Source of the DNA: Amycolatopsis iheyensis
GTDB lineage: Bacteria > Actinomycetota > Actinomycetes > Mycobacteriales > Pseudonocardiaceae
Length of the DNA: 64,000 nucleotides
Assembly (NCBI RefSeq): GCF_024703995.1
Contig: NZ_JAMXQV010000016.1
Span: 62,001-126,000, forward strand
Direction of reading: 5' to 3'
How positions within the stretch are numbered: position 1 is the stretch's first letter; each line of letters starts with the position of its first letter. Position numbers and translations under genes: made by a program. Shown one piece after another: positions 25,377-34,102 of this stretch. The notes under the pieces are model-generated. The model made no database searches. It saw only the letters and a list, made by a program, of their open reading frames with translations, and was not told where the DNA came from.

Positions 25377-26195
25377 GACGAACCCGGCCGGATCGTCGAG
25401 CCACGGGTAGTGCGCGGCACCGCCCAAGACGACGACCCGCCCATCGGGAAAAAGCCCCCCGAACCGATCGGCGACGCCCGGGCTGGCGATCCAGTCCAGC
25501 TCCCCGGCGAGCACCAGCACCGGAGCGCGCACACCCCCGAGCGCGCCCCGGGTCACTTCGGGTTCGAAGGCCCCATCGGCGTTGTAGACGCGCGCGGCGG
25601 CACCGTTGCGCTGACCGGGCTCGGCGGCCTGGTGCCGCTGGGCGGCGTCGTCCCAGCGCCCGTAGTACAGCGGCGCGACGGCAGCCCAGTCGGCACTGGT
25701 GGCGGTCCGGGCGGCAATCGACTCGTAGGCCGCGGCGGCGGCCTCGAACCAGGGCGCACCAAGGCGCCGGGCAATGATCCGCCGCCGCTCGGCAACGGGC
25801 AGCGCCAAGCCGACGGCCCGCGGACTGGGCGCGACCAAGGCGAGCCGGCGAAGCCGCTCCGGATACCGGGCGGCATACCCGACGGCCAGGCTGGCCCCGG
25901 CCGAGTGCCCGAGCAGGTCGAGCCGTTCGAGGCCGAGGTGCTTGCGCAGGGCCTCGACGTCCTCGATCTGCCGGTCACAGCGATAGCTCGCCGGATCCGC
26001 GGGCTCTCCGGAATCACCGGTCCCCCGCAGATCGAGCACAGCGAGCCGCCGACGGACGCCAAGGCCACCAAGGTCCCCGAGATAAGCACCGGCGCGCATC
26101 GGCCCGCCGGGCAGGCAGACAACGGGAGGCGCGCCACTGTCCCCGCGGAGGTGATAGGCGAGCGCGGTCCCATCCGGCGCGGAGAAGATCGGCAT
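25350..26195 (-). CDS. Alpha/beta hydrolase, proline-iminopeptidase-like
   Basis: A 281-residue hydrolase. Landmarks: PPVVCLPGGPMRAGAY (oxyanion hole HGGPG-like), LDLRGTGDSGEP, nucleophile elbow LLGHSAGASLAVGYAARYPERL, and GGAAHYPWLDDP carrying the His. The order matches proline iminopeptidases and related esterases. ATG 26195 is taken as start; a GTG at 26210 near GGGAGG is possible. Its 3' end lies inside the end of the pirin gene. Confidence 0.87.
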   Translation of the reverse strand: MPIFSAPDGTALAYHLRGDSGAPPVVCLPGGPMRAGAYLGDLGGLGVRRRLAVLDLRGTGDSGEPADPASYRCDRQIEDVEALRKHLGLERLDLLGHSAGASLAVGYAARYPERLRRLALVAPSPRAVGLALPVAERRRIIARRLGAPWFEAAAAAYESIAARTATSADWAAVAPLYYGRWDDAAQRHQAAEPGQRNGAAARVYNADGAFEPEVTRGALGGVRAPVLVLAGELDWIASPGVADRFGGLFPDGRVVVLGGAAHYPWLDDPAGFVSAVAGFLA

Positions 26196-26486
26196 TCCCG
26201 ACCCTGACACCTCCCAGCCACCCGGGCAACCCTCACCCGCTTGAGCAACGAAACCCCGCGCTCACCGAGGAACCCGGCGCGCGCCCAAGCCAGACGGCCG
26301 CACCCCGCCCGGGCCGGGCAGGCAGTCCGCCCCGGCCTCCTCAGCACCGCGCCCGGCATCCAGTCCGCCAGGCGGCTCCGGCATCCCCCGCCGGGGAACC
26401 CGGCGCCACGAAGTCCGTTCAACGGCCCAAGCGCTCGCCAGCCCCGGCCGAGCCGAAAGCCCTCGACCACGCGCACCCAGCCCCCG

Positions 26487-27149
26487 TCACTGCTCCCGAG
26501 CGAGATAAGCCTCCAGCGTCGCCAGCCGATGGGCCCTCGCGAACTCCTCCACCTCCGCCGCCGAAGCCCCACCCTCGATCAGCCCGAGCAACCGCTCGTG
26601 TTCCTCCACCGAGGCCGGCGCGCGCCCCGGCACCGAGGAAAACGTGCTGTCCCGGACCGCGGCCAACCGGGTCCAGCAGCGCTGCACCAAGTCCACGAGG
26701 TTCGGGTTCGGGCAGGCGCTGAACAGCACCTCGTGGAACTCGGCGTTCAGCGCGGTGAACGCCAGCGGGTCGAACTCGGCCAGGCTCCGGCGCATCCGCT
26801 CGTTCAGCTCGCGGGCCCGCGCCAAGTCCGAAGGCGTGAGCAGCGGCGCCGCCAGGCCGGTCGCCGCGCCCTCGACGATCGCCACCGTCTGCATCGCGTG
26901 CCGGTAGGCCGTGGGGTCGATCGCCACCACCCGCGCGCCGACGTTGCGCTCGAACTGGATCAGCTCCTCGGCCTCCAGCCGGCGCAGGGCCTCGCGCACC
27001 GGCACCGCGCTGACGTCCAGTTCGCGGCCGATCTGGTCCAGCACCAGCCGGTACCCGGGCCTGTAGCGGCCGTCCAGGATCCTGGCCTTGATCGTCTCGT
27101 AGGCCAGCTGAGACTTCGTGACCGGTCTTCCCGAGGACGCGCTGATCAT
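26487..27149 (-). CDS. GntR/FCD family transcriptional regulator
   Basis: A 220-residue regulator. The N-terminal winged helix has SQLAYETIKARILDGRYRPGYRLVLDQIGRELDVSAVPVREALRRLEAEELI, the GntR consensus. The C-terminal FCD helical domain includes LNAEFHEVLFSACPNPNLVDLV and a final EEHERLLGLI with likely metal-binding His residues. It faces a ruined TPP-enzyme gene, which was presumably its target. ATG 27161 within the palindrome is an alternative start; 27149 fits a leaderless transcript. Confidence 0.9.
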   Translation of the reverse strand: MISASSGRPVTKSQLAYETIKARILDGRYRPGYRLVLDQIGRELDVSAVPVREALRRLEAEELIQFERNVGARVVAIDPTAYRHAMQTVAIVEGAATGLAAPLLTPSDLARARELNERMRRSLAEFDPLAFTALNAEFHEVLFSACPNPNLVDLVQRCWTRLAAVRDSTFSSVPGRAPASVEEHERLLGLIEGGASAAEVEEFARAHRLATLEAYLAREQ

Positions 27150-27156
27150 GTAGGAA

Positions 27157-27168
27157 ACCATATATGGT
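27157..27168. promoter_or_regulatory. GntR-type operator palindrome
   Basis: ACCATATATGGT is a perfect 12-bp palindrome, AT-rich against the surrounding sequence, in the gap between gntR and the divergent pseudogene. It overlaps possible -10 elements on both strands. FCD-type GntR regulators commonly bind such short palindromes. Confidence 0.6.
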
Positions 27169-27196
27169 CCCGCCCACGGACGACGCCCAGGAGGCC

Positions 27197-27920
27197 GTGC
27201 CAGTGCCGCAGCCGCTACCGATCCCCCGCCCACCGCGGCCGACCTGATCGTCGACGGGCTGCGGGCGTCGACACCGTCTTCGGCCTGCCCGGCGTGCAGA
27301 CCTACGACCTGTTCGACAGCCTCGCCCGCGCGGGCGACGAAGTGGGCGGAGACCGACGTCGTCATGCGCATGGAGCTGTCCTGGTTCCGCTGGCCCGCAG
27401 CAGGCGACCCGGCTCGAAGCCGACGTCGCGATCGCCGCCGACGCCACCGCGGAGTTCGCCGAGCTGAAGGCGATCGTGGCGCAGCGATTTGTCGACGTGG
27501 GACCGGAACCGGAGTACCTGCGGGCGATCCGCGACGTGTTGCCCCGCAACGACTTCTTCGTCGTCACCTGCGGCCACCAGGGCACGCCCGGCTTCGGCTA
27601 CCCGACGGCGCTCGGCGTGCAGGCGGCTTTCCCCGGCCGTCCGGTGGTTTCGGTCGCCGGCGACGGTGGCTTCATGTTCGCGGCGCAGGAGCTGGCCACC
27701 GCTGTCCAATACGGACTGAACCTGGTCGCGGTCGTGTTCGACAACGGCTACGTCCACCTCGACCAGGAGCGGCTGTTCGAGGGGCCGCGCGCTCGGCGGG
27801 CGGCTGGGCAACCCGGACTTCGCCCGGCTGGCCGAGACGTTCGGCGCGCTCGGCAAGGCGTTCGCCGCGGGCCGGCCGGCGCTGGTGCACGTGCCGTGCG
27901 AGCTGGGCGTCCGATCGCAG
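27197..27920 (+). pseudogene. Thiamine-pyrophosphate-dependent enzyme (acetolactate synthase/benzoylformate decarboxylase-like), decayed
   Basis: Fragments of a TPP enzyme normally about 550 residues long are packed into about 720 bp in several frames. The N-terminal piece AADLIVDGLR is followed by a frameshift near 27262, then VDTVFGLPGVQTYDLFDSLARAGDE. Most of the first and central domains are gone, leaving RLEADVAIAADATAEF. The cofactor domain is visible at 27480-27790: EYLRAIRDVLP, PTALGVQAAFPGRPVVSVAGDGGFMF and VVFDNGY. Short losses and another frameshift after RLFEG follow. The remnant ends against the convergent decarboxylase gene without its own stop. Confidence 0.8.
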
Positions 27921-29294
27921 CTAGCCGACCACCCGTTCCAGCACCCCGAAGACGCGTTCGACGTCGGCCGCGGTGGTCCGCCAGTTGCTGAAGGCGGCGC
28001 GCAGCGCGGGGCGGCCGTCGTACCAGGTCGGGGTCAGGAACGTGGTGCCGTCCTCGGCGATGGCCTGCACGAGGGCGTCGACGTCACCCCCGGCGGCGGG
28101 GGCGAAGCAGACGACGTTGAGCCGCACCGGTGCGAGCAGCCGCCAGTGCGGTGACGCGTCGATCCGCGTGCCGAGGTCCCGGGCCAGCGCGACGCAGCGT
28201 TCGACGATCTCGCGGTGCCCGTCCCGGCCGTAGGCGACGAGGGAGAACCAGGCAGGGAGGGCGCGCAGCCGCCGGGAGTTCTCCGGCGTGAGGTGCAGGA
28301 AGTCCGGGGTGGCGCCGATCTCGCCGAGGTAGGCCGCGTTGTTGCTGAACACACGCAGCTGCAGGTCGCGGCGGCGGGTGAACTGGACGGCCGAGTCGTA
28401 GGGCACGTTGAGCCACTTGTGCAGGTCGACGACCACCGAGTCGGCCTGGTCGAGGCCCTCGACGAGGGCCGCGTACCCGGGCGACAGCGCGGCGAAGCCG
28501 CCGAACGCGGCGTCGACGTGCAGCCAGAAGTCGAACCGCTGCTTGAGCGCGGCGATCGCCCGCAGGTCGTCGAAGTCGACGGTGTTCACCGTGCCCGCGT
28601 TCGCGACGACGATGGCCGGGCCGTCGAGCGCTTCGAGGGCCTCGGCGAGCTTCGCGACGTCGACCGCTTCACGGCCCGGCAGCACCGGGACCGTTCGCAG
28701 GGCCGAGCGGCCCATCCCGAGAAAGGACAACGCTTTCAGGATGCTCGAATGCGGCGAACCAGACAGCACGGTGACGGGGCCGAGGGCGGCGTTCCCCTCG
28801 TCGGACACCCGCACGCCGGCGCGCTCGCCGAGCCATTCGCGGGCGATGGCGAGGCCGGTCACCGTGGACATCGTGGCGCCGGTGACGAACGCGCCGGAGT
28901 GGTCGGCGCCCAGGCCGAACAGCTCGGCCAGCCAGCCGACGGTCTCGCGTTCGAGGTCCTGCGCGGAGGAGTCCATGCCGCTGGCGGGGTTCTGGTCGTA
29001 GGTGGCGGTGAGCCAGTCGCCGGCCAGGGAGGCCGGGGTCGCGCCGCCGGTCACGAACCCGAGGTAGCGCGGGCCGGCGCTGCCCGCGAAACCGGGCTCC
29101 CAGCGCTGGGTGAACGCCTCGAGCGCGCCCCGCCCGCCGGCGCCTTCGAGCGGCAACGGCGCCGGGACGGCGGGGCCGGGCGGCACGGCGGCCGCCCGCT
29201 CTGACAACCCGGCGAGCGCCTCACCGGCGAGCTTGCGCGCGGCGTCGAGAAGTTCGGGCAGGGAGTTCAGGTCTTCGGCCAGCCTGGGATGCAT
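27921..29294 (-). CDS. Pyridoxal-phosphate-dependent decarboxylase (group II, AADC/GAD-like)
   Basis: A 457-residue decarboxylase. The PLP lysine is in VDLHKWLNVPYD (about residue 292), preceded by FWLHVDAAFGGF with the Asp that contacts the pyridine nitrogen, and TGATMSTVTGLAIAREW for phosphate binding. Substrates in this group include aromatic amino acids, glutamate and diaminobutyrate; the choice cannot be made by eye. GGGGAG directly abuts ATG 29294. It abuts the TPP pseudogene tail to tail. Confidence 0.92.
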   Translation of the reverse strand: MHPRLAEDLNSLPELLDAARKLAGEALAGLSERAAAVPPGPAVPAPLPLEGAGGRGALEAFTQRWEPGFAGSAGPRYLGFVTGGATPASLAGDWLTATYDQNPASGMDSSAQDLERETVGWLAELFGLGADHSGAFVTGATMSTVTGLAIAREWLGERAGVRVSDEGNAALGPVTVLSGSPHSSILKALSFLGMGRSALRTVPVLPGREAVDVAKLAEALEALDGPAIVVANAGTVNTVDFDDLRAIAALKQRFDFWLHVDAAFGGFAALSPGYAALVEGLDQADSVVVDLHKWLNVPYDSAVQFTRRRDLQLRVFSNNAAYLGEIGATPDFLHLTPENSRRLRALPAWFSLVAYGRDGHREIVERCVALARDLGTRIDASPHWRLLAPVRLNVVCFAPAAGGDVDALVQAIAEDGTTFLTPTWYDGRPALRAAFSNWRTTAADVERVFGVLERVVG

Positions 29295-29389
29295 CTCCCC
29301 GACGCTAGGCCCGCCGGCGACGGCTGTCGCGGTCCAATAACCCGAAACTGGCCCGCCACCCAACCCGTGTCGTCTCCCGAACCACACGT

Positions 29390-29450
29390 GATGCCCCGCC
29401 AATCACACGTGATGCCCCGCCAGACACAGCCGATGCCCCGCCAATCACGC
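29390..29450. repeat. Short tandem array A, 21-bp period
   Basis: GATGCCCCGCCA recurs at 29390, 29411 and 29432, exactly 21 bp apart, with similar but imperfect intervening sequence. It lies in the non-coding gap between the decarboxylase (start 29294) and PAP2 gene (end 29714). The 21-bp step keeps a seven-codon repeat in every frame, but no credible gene contains it. Confidence 0.75.
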
Positions 29451-29547
29451 CGACACACCGGCCTCCCCGAGCCCGACCGCGTGGGAACGCCGGCCAGCCG
29501 AAGCGTCGACCGGGTCCCGGCACCCGGTCGACCGCCCCGGCACTCAG

Positions 29548-29670
29548 CCGACCCTCCCGGCACGCGAACCGACCCTCCAGGCGCGCCGGCCGACCCTCCA
29601 GTGACCCGAACCGACCCTCCAGGCACCAGCCGCCCCTCCGCGCACACCAGCCGACCGTCCAGGCACACGA
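29548..29670. repeat. Short tandem array B, 21-bp period
   Basis: CCGACCCTCC or close variants start at 29548, 29569, 29590, 29611, 29630 and 29651; the steps are 21, 21, 21, 19 and 21 bp. It is a different unit from array A in the same gap but with the same period. The rest of 29295-29713 shows nothing else. Confidence 0.75.
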
Positions 29671-29713
29671 GCCATCGCCGAAGCCGGCAGCACAACCCAC
29701 CCAGCCCCAGCGG

Positions 29714-30619
29714 TCAGCGGCGCCGCAGCCGGCGGACCCGGCCCTCCGCCGGATCGAACGTCACCCGGCGTAGCGGGCCCGTCAGCAGCAGCACCACCGC
29801 CATCGCCGACAGCGCCGCCAGCACCATCGCCGCCACGAACTGGGCTGCTCCCGATGTCGCCGTGCCGAGGATCAGGAATCCCGCCAGCACCACCGCCGTC
29901 GGGGCGAGCAACCCGCACAGCACCGGGCCCGGTGGGACGCGGTCACCGTCGGGGCGGCGGGCGGACACCACCGCCGCCCCGGCGCAGGTGACCGCCGCGA
30001 CCAGGAGACAGCCGCCGACGGTGTCGCTCAGCCGGTGCCAGCCCAGGGCCACCGCCGCGGCCGAGACCCAGGCGACCCCGATCCCGCCCGCCACCAGTGC
30101 CTGGAGGCGGTAGCGGCGGGGCAGGACGATCGCGAGCGCCACCAGCACGGCCATCGCCGCGCTGACGTGCCCGCTCGGGAAGCTGTTGTGGCTCGCCACG
30201 CCGAACCGGTCGCCCGTGCTCGGGCGGTCCAGCACGTACAGCTTGAGCAGCTGCGCCACCACCAGGGGCGCTGCCAGCAGCAGCAACGCCGTCACGCCGA
30301 GGGCGATCCGGCGGCGTGCCGCGGCGATCACCACCAGCAGGACCGCCACCGCGCCCAGCACGACCACCAGGTCGGTCTCACGCAACGGCGCCGCCCAGTC
30401 CACCGCATTGCCCGCGGACTGGGCGCTGCGGACCACACCGTTCTCGACGCCGCGACCGGCTTCGGTGCGGACGAACAACAGGTAGGCCGCGACGAACGCG
30501 AAGGCGAACCCGGCCGCGCTCGCGGCGAGCACGGCGGTGCGGGACGTGGCCCGCGTCACCAGTGCGTGGCGGCCGGCCGGCGGGGTCGCGGGAGGTGCCT
30601 CGGAGAAGATCACTGCCAT
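29714..30619 (-). CDS. PAP2-family membrane phosphatase
   Basis: A 301-residue membrane protein with about eight hydrophobic helices and the three PAP2 motifs in order: KLYVLDRP (KxxxxxRP-type), PSGH in NSFPSGHVSAA, and GWHRLSDTVGG (SRxxxxxHxxxD-type). Likely roles are undecaprenyl-pyrophosphate recycling or lipid phosphate hydrolysis. ATG 30619 starts the protein. It is divergent from the response-regulator operon. Confidence 0.9.
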   Translation of the reverse strand: MAVIFSEAPPATPPAGRHALVTRATSRTAVLAASAAGFAFAFVAAYLLFVRTEAGRGVENGVVRSAQSAGNAVDWAAPLRETDLVVVLGAVAVLLVVIAAARRRIALGVTALLLLAAPLVVAQLLKLYVLDRPSTGDRFGVASHNSFPSGHVSAAMAVLVALAIVLPRRYRLQALVAGGIGVAWVSAAAVALGWHRLSDTVGGCLLVAAVTCAGAAVVSARRPDGDRVPPGPVLCGLLAPTAVVLAGFLILGTATSGAAQFVAAMVLAALSAMAVVLLLTGPLRRVTFDPAEGRVRRLRRR

Positions 30620-30729
30620 GTCCCCGAGTCTGGAGCCGGCATTTCGAGATCCCGTCAGCACGATGTCATGGTTTTGCTACAAGATCCCTCCGGGTCGCCA
30701 CGACGTGCGCTTTTCCGAATAATGGCGCC

Positions 30730-31419
30730 GTGGCCGAAGTACTGGTGGTAGAGGACGACGCGGCGGTGCGGGAAGGACTGCAACTGGCCCTGCGCCGGCA
30801 GGGACACGTGGTGCACACCGCGGAATCGGGTGAGCGCGGCATCGAGGTGCTCGTCCACCACCGGCCCGATCTCGTCGTGCTCGACCTGATGCTGCCCGGT
30901 ATGGACGGCTTCGAGACGTGCCGCCGGATCCGGGCGTCCGGGCCCGTGCCGATCATCATGCTCACCGCGCGCAGCGACGACTTCGACGTCGTGGCCGGGC
31001 TGGAAGCGGGTGCCGACGACTACGTCGCCAAGCCGGTCGAGCCGCGGGTGCTCGACGCGCGGATCCGGGCCGTGCTGCGGCGGGCCGTCGCCGACCGGCC
31101 CGGCGAGCAGCCCGAGCCCGTGGAACGGCACGGTGACCTGGTGATCGACCGGGCCGGGCTGGAGGTGACCAAGCGCGGCGTGCCCGTCTCGCTGACCCCG
31201 ACCGAGCTGAAGCTGCTGCTCGAACTTTCGCGCACGCCCGGGCAGGTCTACAGCCGCCAGCAGATCCTCGCCGCCGTCTGGGACCACGACTACCTCGGCG
31301 ACTCGCGGCTGGTCGACGCCTGCGTGCAGCGGCTGCGCTCGAAGATCGAGGACGTGCCGGCGAAGCCGGAGCACGTGCAGACCGTCCGGGGGTTCGGCTA
31401 CCGGTTCGGCCGGTCGTGA
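30730..31419 (+). CDS. Two-component response regulator, OmpR/PhoB family
   Basis: A 229-residue regulator. The receiver has the acidic pair VEDD (residues 7-10), phospho-Asp D52 in VVLDLMLPGMDGFE, T79, and K101 in DYVAKPVEP. The C-terminal winged helix ends VDACVQRLRSKIEDVPAKPEHVQTVRGFGYRF. It starts at GTG 30730. The kinase gene follows with a GTGA overlap and a lipoprotein gene completes the operon. Confidence 0.93.
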   Translation: MAEVLVVEDDAAVREGLQLALRRQGHVVHTAESGERGIEVLVHHRPDLVVLDLMLPGMDGFETCRRIRASGPVPIIMLTARSDDFDVVAGLEAGADDYVAKPVEPRVLDARIRAVLRRAVADRPGEQPEPVERHGDLVIDRAGLEVTKRGVPVSLTPTELKLLLELSRTPGQVYSRQQILAAVWDHDYLGDSRLVDACVQRLRSKIEDVPAKPEHVQTVRGFGYRFGRS

Positions 31420-32819
31420 CCTCGAGGATCCGCCTGTGGCTGGCCGGGCTGCGGCCCCGGCTGGTCGCCGCCTTCGCGCTGATCATGATCTTCGGCGCGA
31501 CCGCGGCCTCCGGCGCGAGCTACGTCTCCGCGCGCAACGGCATCCTCGGGGGCGTCCAGAACGAGACGATGAACAAGCTGCGCGCCCAGATCGTCGCGTA
31601 CCTCCCCACCGTGACGCTGCCGCCCTCCCAGCGCACGCTCGACGCCTTCGCGACCGCGCTCAAGCCGACCGACGCGCTCGTCGTCTACCACGACCTGCAG
31701 TCGTCGACGGGCATGACGGTGGACGACGTGCCCGCCGAACTGCGCCAAGCCGTTTCCGTGAGCACGAACACCCAGTTCCAGCGGGTCGACCTGCACGGCT
31801 TCCCGATGTTCTTCGTCGGCATCCCGGTGCAGGCCGGCGACCAGCCCACCGGCCTCGTGGTCTACGCGGCGGCGACGCTGGGTGATCAGCAGGCCGCGAT
31901 CGACGACCTGGCCCGCCAGGCCTGGCTGTACTCCGCGCTCGCCCTCCCGTTCGCGGTGGCGGTGGCGTTGCTGGCCGCCCGGCAGGTGCTGCGGCCGGTG
32001 CGCGCGCTCAACACCGCGGCGAGCCAGCTCGGCCGCGGCCGGCTCGATGTGCGGCTGCGGGTCAAGGGCTCCGACGAGCTCGCGCAGCTGGTCACGACGT
32101 TCAACAACACCGCGGCCGAGCTGGAGCGCACGGTCGGCACGCTGCGGGCGATGGAGGCCGACGCGCGGCGGTTCGTCGCCGACGTCTCGCACGAGCTGCG
32201 CACGCCGCTGGCGGCGATGAACGCGGTCACCGACGTCCTCGACGAGGACGCCGGCCAGCTGCCGCCGGACACCGCCGTCGCGGCTCGGCTGGTGTCGGCC
32301 GAGACGCGGCGGCTGACCCGGCTGGTGCAGGACCTGATCGAGATCTCGCGGTTCGACGCCGGCCGCGCCGAGCTGCGCCGGGAGAACCTCGACGTCGCCG
32401 CGGCGGTCACCGACAGCCTGACCGCGCGCGGCTGGGCACCCGGTGAAGACGTGGTCGCCGACCTGCCGGCCGGGATCACCGCCGCGCTCGACCGGCGGCG
32501 GGTGGACCTCGTCGTGGCGAACCTCGTCGGCAACGCGCTGCGACACGGCGCGCCCCCGGTCGAGGTGGTCCTGCGGGCGGTGCGCGGTGAGGTCGTGCTG
32601 ACCGTCACCGACCACGGGCCGGGCATTCCCGAGGAGATGCTGTCGCGCGTCTTCGACCGCTTCGCCAAGGCCGACACGGCCCGGGCGCGCTCCGAGGGCA
32701 GCGGGCTCGGCCTGTCCATCGCCCGCGAGAACGCGCGGCTGCACGGCGGCGACATCGTCGCGGTCAACACCGGCACGGGCGCCCGGTTCGAGCTGCGCCT
32801 GCCCCGGGAGGCGTGGTGA
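31416..32819 (+). CDS. Sensor histidine kinase, HAMP/HisKA type
   Basis: A 467-residue kinase. An N-terminal membrane helix (about residues 10-34) is followed by an extracytoplasmic sensor of about 130 residues and a second helix (about 165-190). Then come HAMP, HisKA with SHELRTPLAAM (His about 258), and HATPase with NLVGNALRHG, DHGPGIP and GSGLGLSIARENARLHGG. It is translationally coupled to the regulator gene (GTGA) and to a lipoprotein gene. The overall layout resembles Streptomyces Cse systems, where a lipoprotein modulates the kinase. Confidence 0.92.
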   Translation: MTSRIRLWLAGLRPRLVAAFALIMIFGATAASGASYVSARNGILGGVQNETMNKLRAQIVAYLPTVTLPPSQRTLDAFATALKPTDALVVYHDLQSSTGMTVDDVPAELRQAVSVSTNTQFQRVDLHGFPMFFVGIPVQAGDQPTGLVVYAAATLGDQQAAIDDLARQAWLYSALALPFAVAVALLAARQVLRPVRALNTAASQLGRGRLDVRLRVKGSDELAQLVTTFNNTAAELERTVGTLRAMEADARRFVADVSHELRTPLAAMNAVTDVLDEDAGQLPPDTAVAARLVSAETRRLTRLVQDLIEISRFDAGRAELRRENLDVAAAVTDSLTARGWAPGEDVVADLPAGITAALDRRRVDLVVANLVGNALRHGAPPVEVVLRAVRGEVVLTVTDHGPGIPEEMLSRVFDRFAKADTARARSEGSGLGLSIARENARLHGGDIVAVNTGTGARFELRLPREAW

Positions 32820-33304
32820 AGAAGCTCCTCGTCCTCGCCGTGCTGCTGCTGGTGAGCGCGTGCGGCATCAAGCCGACCGGGGTGGTGCCCGCCGGGCCGG
32901 CGCCGACGCTGCGGAACACGGCGAGCAGCGGGCGCGGCTCCGACCTGGTCCTGTACTTCGTCCTCGACGGGCGGGCGGCGCCGGTGTCCCGGCCCAGCCG
33001 CGGCACCGTCGACGTCGGCACCGCGCTGGCGACGCTGCTGGGCGGCCCGACGTCGACCGAGCAGTCCGAGGGGTATCAGACCATGCTCCCGCCGGAGGCC
33101 GGGCCGATCGGCCTGAGCCCCGGCGCGCAAACGGTGATCAGCTTCGCTTTCCCGCTGCGCGAGCTCAGCTCGACCGCGATCAACCAGCTGATCTGCACCG
33201 CGTCCGCGGCGCTGGCCGCGAACGGGACCTACGCGGTCGACGGTGGCATCACGCTGACCGGGACGGACACCAAGCTGCCGCCCCAGACCTGCCAGGCCTA
33301 CTGA
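32816..33304 (+). CDS. Lipoprotein of the two-component operon (GerMN-like)
   Basis: A 162-residue exported protein. The signal peptide is VKKLLVLAVLLLVSACG, with lipobox VSAC. The mature part shows DLVLYFVLDGRAAPVSR, ATLLGGPT and a beta-rich end resembling a single GerMN (sporulation/germination) domain, as found in LpqB and Cse-associated lipoproteins. GTG 32816 overlaps the kinase stop as GTGA; GTG 32813 is an alternative. It probably tunes the kinase or senses the envelope. Its end overlaps the convergent methyltransferase by 7 bp. Confidence 0.85.
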   Translation: MKKLLVLAVLLLVSACGIKPTGVVPAGPAPTLRNTASSGRGSDLVLYFVLDGRAAPVSRPSRGTVDVGTALATLLGGPTSTEQSEGYQTMLPPEAGPIGLSPGAQTVISFAFPLRELSSTAINQLICTASAALAANGTYAVDGGITLTGTDTKLPPQTCQAY

Positions 33305-34065
33305 TCGTCCACTGTGGACGGCACGGTGGCCGAGGCGACGAAGATCGGGACGGCCAGGAAGAACCGTCCCGCCGCGGCGCGGGCCGACTGCTCGGCCAGC
33401 CACCCGTCGACCTGCCCTCCCGTCGCGACGCCGGCCGTCCGGGCCGCGGCGGCGAGGCCGTCGAGCAGGGGCAGCAGGCTGCCGTCGGTGTCGACCAGCG
33501 TCCTGACCTCGACGGCGATCTCCGCGAACCCCGCGTCCACCAGCAGCGTCCGGTACTGGCGGGCCACCCGCGGGCCGGCGATCGCGTCGGCGCGGGCGTG
33601 CACGATCGCCCGCGTCAGGGCCGGGCGGTCCGAATCGAGCACCAGGGTGTCCCAGTCCTGCCCGCACAGCACGACGCGGCCACCCGGCGCCAGCACGCGC
33701 CGGGCCTCCGCGACCGCCGCCGCCGGGTCGGCGAGCTCGTGCAGCACCTTGTCGGCGCGGTAGCCGCGGAACTCGCCGTCGGGGAACGGGAGGCGCAGCA
33801 CGTCGGCTTCGACGAACTCCGGCGCCGGGGCGAGTTCCCGCGCGATCGCCAGCATCGACGGATCGCGGTCGGCCCCGACCGCCCGGACACCGCGGGCGCA
33901 CAGCTCGGCGACCGCCCGGCCGCCGCCGCAGCCGACGTCCAGCGCGCGGTCGCCGGGACCGCACCGCAACAGCTCGTAGGTCGCCTCGCGCAGCTCGGTC
34001 GCGCCGGGCAGGGCGTCGGCCCGCGCGAGGCGCGCCGCCAGCGGGGTTCCGGTCATGCCCGCCAT
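33298..34065 (-). CDS. SAM-dependent methyltransferase (class I)
   Basis: A methyltransferase of about 255 residues. SAM-binding motif I is RALDVGCGGGRAVAEL, followed by VGADRDPSMLAIARE, EADVLRLPFPDGEFRGYRADKVLHELADP, and RRVLAPGGRVVLCGQDWDTLVLDS. The order is that of the ubiE/menaquinone-like group acting on small molecules. Start is ATG 34065 (after AAGG) or ATG 34056. A perfect 16-bp palindrome lies just upstream. Confidence 0.89.
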   Translation of the reverse strand: MAGMTGTPLAARLARADALPGATELREATYELLRCGPGDRALDVGCGGGRAVAELCARGVRAVGADRDPSMLAIARELAPAPEFVEADVLRLPFPDGEFRGYRADKVLHELADPAAAVAEARRVLAPGGRVVLCGQDWDTLVLDSDRPALTRAIVHARADAIAGPRVARQYRTLLVDAGFAEIAVEVRTLVDTDGSLLPLLDGLAAAARTAGVATGGQVDGWLAEQSARAAAGRFFLAVPIFVASATVPSTVDDQ

Positions 34066-34073
34066 CGTGCGCC

Positions 34074-34089
34074 TTCGAGCCGGCTCGAA
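34074..34089. promoter_or_regulatory. Perfect 16-bp palindrome
   Basis: TTCGAGCCGGCTCGAA lies 9-24 bp upstream of the methyltransferase start and 14 bp beyond the FMN-reductase stop. It is a candidate operator for the methyltransferase or a short hairpin after the reductase gene. Confidence 0.45.
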
Positions 34090-34102
34090 GTCAAGCCGCG
34101 GC

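Noticed and set aside
23699..25777. Long plus-strand frames through the 109-bp repeats into pirin
   Set aside because: Only the pirin part shows protein-like conservation. The repeat part is open in several frames and both strands, with Pro/Arg-rich low-complexity translation.
29390..29670. Possible CRISPR array
   Set aside because: The repeats are directly adjacent 21-bp units without unique spacers of constant length, and no cas genes are present.
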